The translations under genes were made by a program, and so were the position numbers. This document shows positions 60,241 through 64,000 of a DNA stretch of 64,000 bases, one piece after another (position 1 is the first letter of the stretch; the number at the start of each line of letters is the position of its first letter). The notes below the pieces were generated by a model. The model saw only the letters and a list, made by a program, of their open reading frames with translations. It was not told where the DNA came from and did no database searches. This DNA is from Methylobacterium oryzae (lineage in GTDB: Bacteria > Pseudomonadota > Alphaproteobacteria > Rhizobiales > Beijerinckiaceae), in contig NZ_CP090349.1 in assembly GCF_021398735.1 (NCBI RefSeq), forward strand, positions 936,501 to 1,000,500, given 5' to 3'.

Positions 60241-60801
60241 TCAGTCCGGAACGGCGTCGAGGGCCCGGAGCATCGCCGGCTCCACGGCCGCGTAGCCCGC
60301 GCCGTTGAGGTGGATGCCGTCGTCGGTGAAGTCCCGCCGGAGCGCGCCCGCCTCCGTGGCGAGCGGCGGCCCGTAATCGACGAGGCGGGCCGGGCCCGCC
60401 GCGCAGTAGGCGCGCAGCCACCCGTTCAGGGCGCGGATCCGCGCCACCGGCCGCAGCTCGGGGCGCCAGCCCCAGAAGTCGCTCGGCATCACGGTGCCGA
60501 TCGTGAGCGGCAGCCCGGCCGCGAAGGCCATCCGCCCCATGGCCATGATGTTCCCGGCGATCGCCCGGTCCGGCACCGGGCCGCCGATCTCCGCGATGTC
60601 GTTGATCCCGCAGAGCAGATGCACGCCCCGGGCGCCGACCGTGTCCCGCAGGAAGCGCGCCCGGATCTGCACGCTCGTCTCGCCCGGGACGCCCCGGGCC
60701 ACGAAGCCGTGGCGCGCGAAGGTCTCGGCCCGCACTGCGCCCCAGGCGGCGGTGATCGAGTCGCCGATGAACACGAGCGGCCGGTCCTGTCCGCGTCCCA
60801 C
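60241..60801 (-). CDS. SGNH/GDSL-family hydrolase
   Basis: A 186-aa esterase-type hydrolase: FIGDSITAAWG with nucleophile Ser15, HLLCGINDIAEI with the block-III Asn67, and FTDDGIHLNGAGY with Asp161 and His164. Intact catalytic set. No signal peptide, so cytosolic unless released with particles. Members deacetylate polysaccharides or hydrolyse lysophospholipids. On the strand opposite to the GTA, convergent with the fibre gene. Confidence 0.9.
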   Translation of the reverse strand: MGRGQDRPLVFIGDSITAAWGAVRAETFARHGFVARGVPGETSVQIRARFLRDTVGARGVHLLCGINDIAEIGGPVPDRAIAGNIMAMGRMAFAAGLPLTIGTVMPSDFWGWRPELRPVARIRALNGWLRAYCAAGPARLVDYGPPLATEAGALRRDFTDDGIHLNGAGYAAVEPAMLRALDAVPD

Positions 60802-60880
60802 GCTTCCCTCTCGGCGCCGCCCACGGCGCGGGCCGCCTTAGCCCGGCGCGCCCGGGGAGGCCAGTTTCCGGAGCACGCCC

Positions 60881-61387
60881 ATGCCGCCTCCCGTTCCGGC
60901 CGCGCAGGAGCCCTTCGCCGCCGCCTGCCGCCGGCTCGGCCCGCGGCTGATGCGCGATCTCGGCCTGAGCGACGTCCAGGCCGCCGGCCTGCTCGGCAAT
61001 CTCGGCCACGAGACCGGCGGGTTCCGCCATCTCCAGGAGGTCGCCCCCGCAGTGCCGGGCTCCCGCGGCGGCTGGGGGCTCGCCCAGTGGACCGGGCCCC
61101 GGCGCCTCGCCATGGAGGCGTGGTGCCGGGCGCGCGGCCGCGATCCCGCCGACCCCGAGGCGGGCTACGGCTACCTCTGCGCCGAGCTGCGCGGTCCCGA
61201 GGCGCCGGCCCTCGTGGCCCTGCGGGCCACCACCACCCTCGCTGCCGCCACCGAGGCGGTCTGGCGCCGCTACGAGCGGCCCGGCGTCGTGGCGCCCGCG
61301 CGCCGCCTCGCCTGGGCCCGCCGGGCCCTCGCCGCCCTGCGCGACGGTCCCGCCGCGATGCCGGCTCAGCCGCCGGGCCGGCCCTGA
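60881..61387 (+). CDS. Phage tail-type lysozyme
   Basis: A 168-aa muramidase-like protein of the phage tail lysozyme type. LMRDLGLSDVQAAGLLGNLGHETGGFRHLQE contains the catalytic Glu (HETGGF), and SRGGWGLAQWTGPRRLAME is the second signature; a helical C-terminus follows. It would cut glycan strands. ATG at 60881. No signal peptide, so export would need a holin; a holin-like gene follows 60 nt later. Confidence 0.88.
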   Translation: MPPPVPAAQEPFAAACRRLGPRLMRDLGLSDVQAAGLLGNLGHETGGFRHLQEVAPAVPGSRGGWGLAQWTGPRRLAMEAWCRARGRDPADPEAGYGYLCAELRGPEAPALVALRATTTLAAATEAVWRRYERPGVVAPARRLAWARRALAALRDGPAAMPAQPPGRP

Positions 61388-61447
61388 CCCGTCGTCACCC
61401 GATCCCGAGCCGGCCGGGTCCGCCGCGCGCTGAGAAGGAGTCCCACG

Positions 61448-61981
61448 ATGATGCACCCGATCCGGGCGGCCGTCGCCCTGGCCGTCACCGGCCTGCCGCT
61501 CGCCGCCCTCGCCGGGCCGGCCGGCGGTGCCGCGCCCGCCGTTACTCCCGTCGCCGGCCTGCTGCCGTGGGGCGACTGGCTCTCCGGCCTGCTCCAGCCG
61601 GTGACGGCCGCCCTCGTTCCGCTCGCCGCCGCCGCCGTCACCGCCGGCATCGCCCGGGTCGCGCCCTGGGCCGCCTCGGTGCTCACCCGCGACCGGATCG
61701 AGGCCGCGATCCGCGCCGGGGCCGAGTTCGGCCAGAACGCCGTGGCCGGGGCCGCCCGGGGCCGGACCGTCAGCGCCGATCTCGGCGCCGCGGTGGTGGC
61801 CGCCGGCGCCCGGCACGTGCTCGCCACCGCCCCCGCGCACGTCGTGCGGAAGGCGGGCGGCCCCGAGGGCGTGGCCGCGCGGATCTTCCGGGCGCTGCCC
61901 CTCGATCCGCAGGCGAGCGCCGCCAACGTCCTCGCCCCGGCGCTCGCGCAGCTGCGCGGGGCGGACAAGCACCCGGCCTGA
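61448..61981 (+). CDS. Holin-like membrane protein
   Basis: A 177-aa protein with an N-terminal signal/TM segment (about 5-24, IRAAVALAVTGLPLAALAGP), a second hydrophobic helix (about 50-75, LLQPVTAALVPLAAAAVTAG), and a helical C-terminal part (RDRIEAAIRAGAEFGQNAVAGAARG, then VAAGARHVLATAP). This layout resembles LLH-type phage holins. ATG at 61448 preceded by AGAAGGAG. Position after a lysozyme supports a release function; the family call is moderate. Confidence 0.6.
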   Translation: MMHPIRAAVALAVTGLPLAALAGPAGGAAPAVTPVAGLLPWGDWLSGLLQPVTAALVPLAAAAVTAGIARVAPWAASVLTRDRIEAAIRAGAEFGQNAVAGAARGRTVSADLGAAVVAAGARHVLATAPAHVVRKAGGPEGVAARIFRALPLDPQASAANVLAPALAQLRGADKHPA

Positions 61982-61991
61982 GGCCGGGCCT

Positions 61992-62007
61992 CGCCGCTTC
62001 GGCGGCG
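61992..62007 (+). terminator. UUCG-capped hairpin after the holin-like gene
   Basis: CGCCGC-ttcg-GCGGCG with flanking partly paired GC-rich arms, 10 nt after the stop. A stable tetraloop hairpin without a T-run; terminator or mRNA-stabilising element. Confidence 0.4.
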
Positions 62008-62035
62008 CGGGGGCCGTGAAACAGGGATCGTCACC

Positions 62036-62380
62036 ATGAAGCCCCTCCGCACCGAGGCACGGCAATCCGCGCGCCCCCAGGACGCCGAGGGCGCGGGGGT
62101 CGCCCTCGGCGGGCGGCCCCGGACGATCCGCTTCCCGCCCGTCTGGCACGCGTGGTTCGCCCGGCAGTCCGAGCCGCGCCTCGCCGCCCTCGACGAGCTG
62201 GTCGACGCGCATCTCGAGCGCCGCGCGCTGCGCCGCTACCTGCGCCGGCTCAAGCACGCGACGGTGCTCGCCTTCGTCGCCGCGGCGGCGGCCGCGCACT
62301 GGTTCTCCGACCAGGTCGCGTGGCTCGCCGCGCATATCCCGGCCCTGCGGGCCCTCTGGAAGCTGCTGACGGGAGGGTGA
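62036..62380 (+). CDS. Hypothetical small membrane protein (114 aa)
   Basis: N-terminal disordered tail, a basic amphipathic part (RTIRFPPVWHAWFARQSEPRLAALDELVDAHLERRALRRYLRRLK), then one hydrophobic helix about 74-90 (HATVLAFVAAAAAAHWF) and a short C-terminus. Similar small proteins sit near phage lysis genes (Rz-like or pinholin-like), but I see no specific motif. Its stop is one base before the next ATG, so the two are coupled. Confidence 0.6.
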   Translation: MKPLRTEARQSARPQDAEGAGVALGGRPRTIRFPPVWHAWFARQSEPRLAALDELVDAHLERRALRRYLRRLKHATVLAFVAAAAAAHWFSDQVAWLAAHIPALRALWKLLTGG

Positions 62381-62381
62381 G

Positions 62382-62600
62382 ATGCGCCTGCTCTGGGACA
62401 GGGTTCTCGACCGAGCGTGGCTCGGCCTGGCGGCCGCCGCGGCGGTGACGGTCGCCGTCCACGAGGGTGCGGCGGTCGGCCGGCGTGCCTGGACGCTGGG
62501 GTCCGGCGGCGTCGCGCAGGCCGCGCCGGCGGGGACCGGCCGGGCCGGGCCGCCGGCCCGCGCCGCGGCCTGCGGTCCCGCCGCAGCGCCGCCACCGTGA
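62382..62600 (+). CDS. Hypothetical small membrane protein (72 aa)
   Basis: ATG at 62382, one base after the upstream stop. One hydrophobic N-terminal helix about 13-28 (WLGLAAAAAVTVAVHEG), then an Ala/Gly/Pro/Arg-rich low-complexity tail. Pairs with the previous gene by coupling and may be its partner in a spanin- or holin-like pair; that is speculative. Function unknown. Confidence 0.5.
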   Translation: MRLLWDRVLDRAWLGLAAAAAVTVAVHEGAAVGRRAWTLGSGGVAQAAPAGTGRAGPPARAAACGPAAAPPP

Positions 62601-62797
62601 GACCGGCTGCGGCGCCTGTGGGAAGCGGCGCGCGGCGTGGAACCGGGCGCCGCCTCGGCCGTCATGTCCGCACGATGCCGCCCGCCACCGAATCGACCGC
62701 GAAGGGACTGTCCGGACCGCCGCCGACGACCGCCGGGGGCGACGCACGGTCACGTATTCAGGACGCATTCAGTGCCCTGGGCTCACATCGTCTGCCA

Positions 62798-63169
62798 ATG
62801 CGCTACGCCATCGCCCTCGTCGCCATCAGCCTGACCGCCGCGGCCCTCGCCGCGGGCGGCCTCGGCTCCATGGCCGACGACGGGCCGGCCCCCCAGACGG
62901 GCGCGGTGTCGAGCCAGCCGCCGCTGCGGATCGAGAGCTGCCTGTCCCCCGCGGACCTGCGCGAGGAGGTCGGCGAGCGCCGGGTGATCCCGCCGGTCGC
63001 GGCGATCCGCGCGGCCCGGACAGTGATCCCCCGCGCCGAGATCCAGCGGGCGAGCCTCTGCCGTCACGCGGACGGCCTCGTCTACATGCTCACCGCCTTG
63101 CGCCGCGACGGGCATTTCGTGCACGTGATCGTCGACGCGCGCACCGGCACCGTGGCGGGACAGTATTGA
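62798..63169 (+). CDS. PepSY-like secreted protein upstream of a two-component regulator
   Basis: A 123-aa exported protein: signal peptide about 1-23 (MRYAIALVAISLTAAALAAG), then CLSPADLREEVGERRVIPPVAAIRAARTVIP and RRDGHFVHVIVDARTGTV, a PepSY-like alpha/beta pattern. PepSY proteins of this size are often found before OmpR-type regulators and are thought to tune sensing or protease activity in the periplasm. ATG at 62798; 35 nt before the response regulator gene, so likely cotranscribed. Confidence 0.8.
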   Translation: MRYAIALVAISLTAAALAAGGLGSMADDGPAPQTGAVSSQPPLRIESCLSPADLREEVGERRVIPPVAAIRAARTVIPRAEIQRASLCRHADGLVYMLTALRRDGHFVHVIVDARTGTVAGQY

Positions 63170-63204
63170 GCGGGCGCGGGGACCGTTTCGGAAGGGAGTG
63201 AGCC

Positions 63205-63878
<674 letters not shown>

Positions 63879-63882
<4 letters not shown>

Positions 63883-64000
63883 GCGCGGCCGCGCGTTCCG
63901 GCACGCTGCCGGCCGTCTTCATGCGCGGCGGCACCAGCAAGGCGCTGATGCTGCACCGCCGGGACGTGCCGGGGGATCTCGCCGCCTGGGAGCCGGCCTT
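63879..64000 (+). CDS. PrpF-family isomerase (4-oxalomesaconate tautomerase/methylaconitate isomerase type), 5' part
   Basis: GTG at 63879 overlaps the response regulator stop (GTGA). The 40 visible residues contain TLPAVFMRGGTSKALMLHRRDVP, the N-terminal signature of the PrpF/GalD family, which isomerises methylaconitate or oxalomesaconate. The gene continues beyond the window, so full length and the catalytic residues cannot be checked. Confidence 0.8.

Overview
The window is high-GC (about 70 %) chromosomal DNA from an alphaproteobacterium. The content fits Rhizobiales and most closely Methylobacterium: alphaproteobacterial Porin_2-type porins, the UbiK/YbjN/ProC block, argJ-mutT, a DUF6456 protein next to SufE, and a gene transfer agent (GTA) cluster of the Rhodobacter capsulatus type. 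The genus call is an inference from gene content. I saw no rRNA, tRNA, IS element or CRISPR array.

Layout. 1-5.1 kb: end of a DapA-family gene, an aminotransferase, and a cytochrome bd/CIO oxidase operon (cydA, cydB, 40-aa DUF2474 subunit) with a perfect 18-bp palindrome in its promoter and a GbsR-type regulator behind it. 5.1-10.1 kb: a GntR regulator with a 16-bp operator in its own leader, then a LysR regulator divergent from a detoxification operon (ring-cleaving VOC dioxygenase, esterase, DoxX, haloperoxidase-type hydrolase). 10.2-20.1 kb: Gfo/Idh/MocA oxidoreductase; argJ-SIMPL-mutT with 4-bp overlaps; a degenerate receiver protein; a chemoreceptor; TetR, proC, ybjN, ubiK; and a small secreted Met/His/Arg repeat protein. 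20.2-35.5 kb: PhoH, UvrD/PcrA, a large AsmA protein, oligopeptidase B, a porin, DUF6456, SufE, a PAS sensor kinase with a degraded ATPase domain, and a DUF3761 secreted protein.

35.5-60.2 kb: a complete-looking GTA structural cluster on the + strand in canonical order: terS, terL, portal, prohead protease, capsid, gp6-gp15 and a DUF2793 fibre-like protein. It starts at a near-consensus promoter (TTGACA-N17-TATCAA). Non-GTA genes interrupt it at five places: between terL and portal (Gly/Asp-rich membrane peptide; secreted protein); between capsid and gp6 (unknown gene, second porin, Dps, two trypsin-like proteases); between gp11 and gp12 (TauD dioxygenase); between gp14 and gp15 (a RelE/antidote toxin-antitoxin pair that overlaps the gp14 3' end); and after the fibre gene (SGNH hydrolase). 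All but the porin lie on the opposite strand. 60.9-62.6 kb holds a tail-type lysozyme, a holin-like protein and two small membrane proteins, a possible lysis/release set. 62.8-64 kb: a PepSY-like secreted protein, an OmpR-type response regulator and the start of a PrpF-family isomerase.

Most notable observation: the gp10 / rcc01693-type tail chaperone pair of the GTA has the architecture of a programmed -1 ribosomal frameshift. The second frame has no ATG, GTG or TTG. A slippery heptamer A AAC CCT (50199-50205) lies one codon before the gp10 stop, and a perfect 13-bp hairpin (50211-50244) starts 5 nt after it. This mirrors the lambda G/GT arrangement, inside a domesticated phage-like element.
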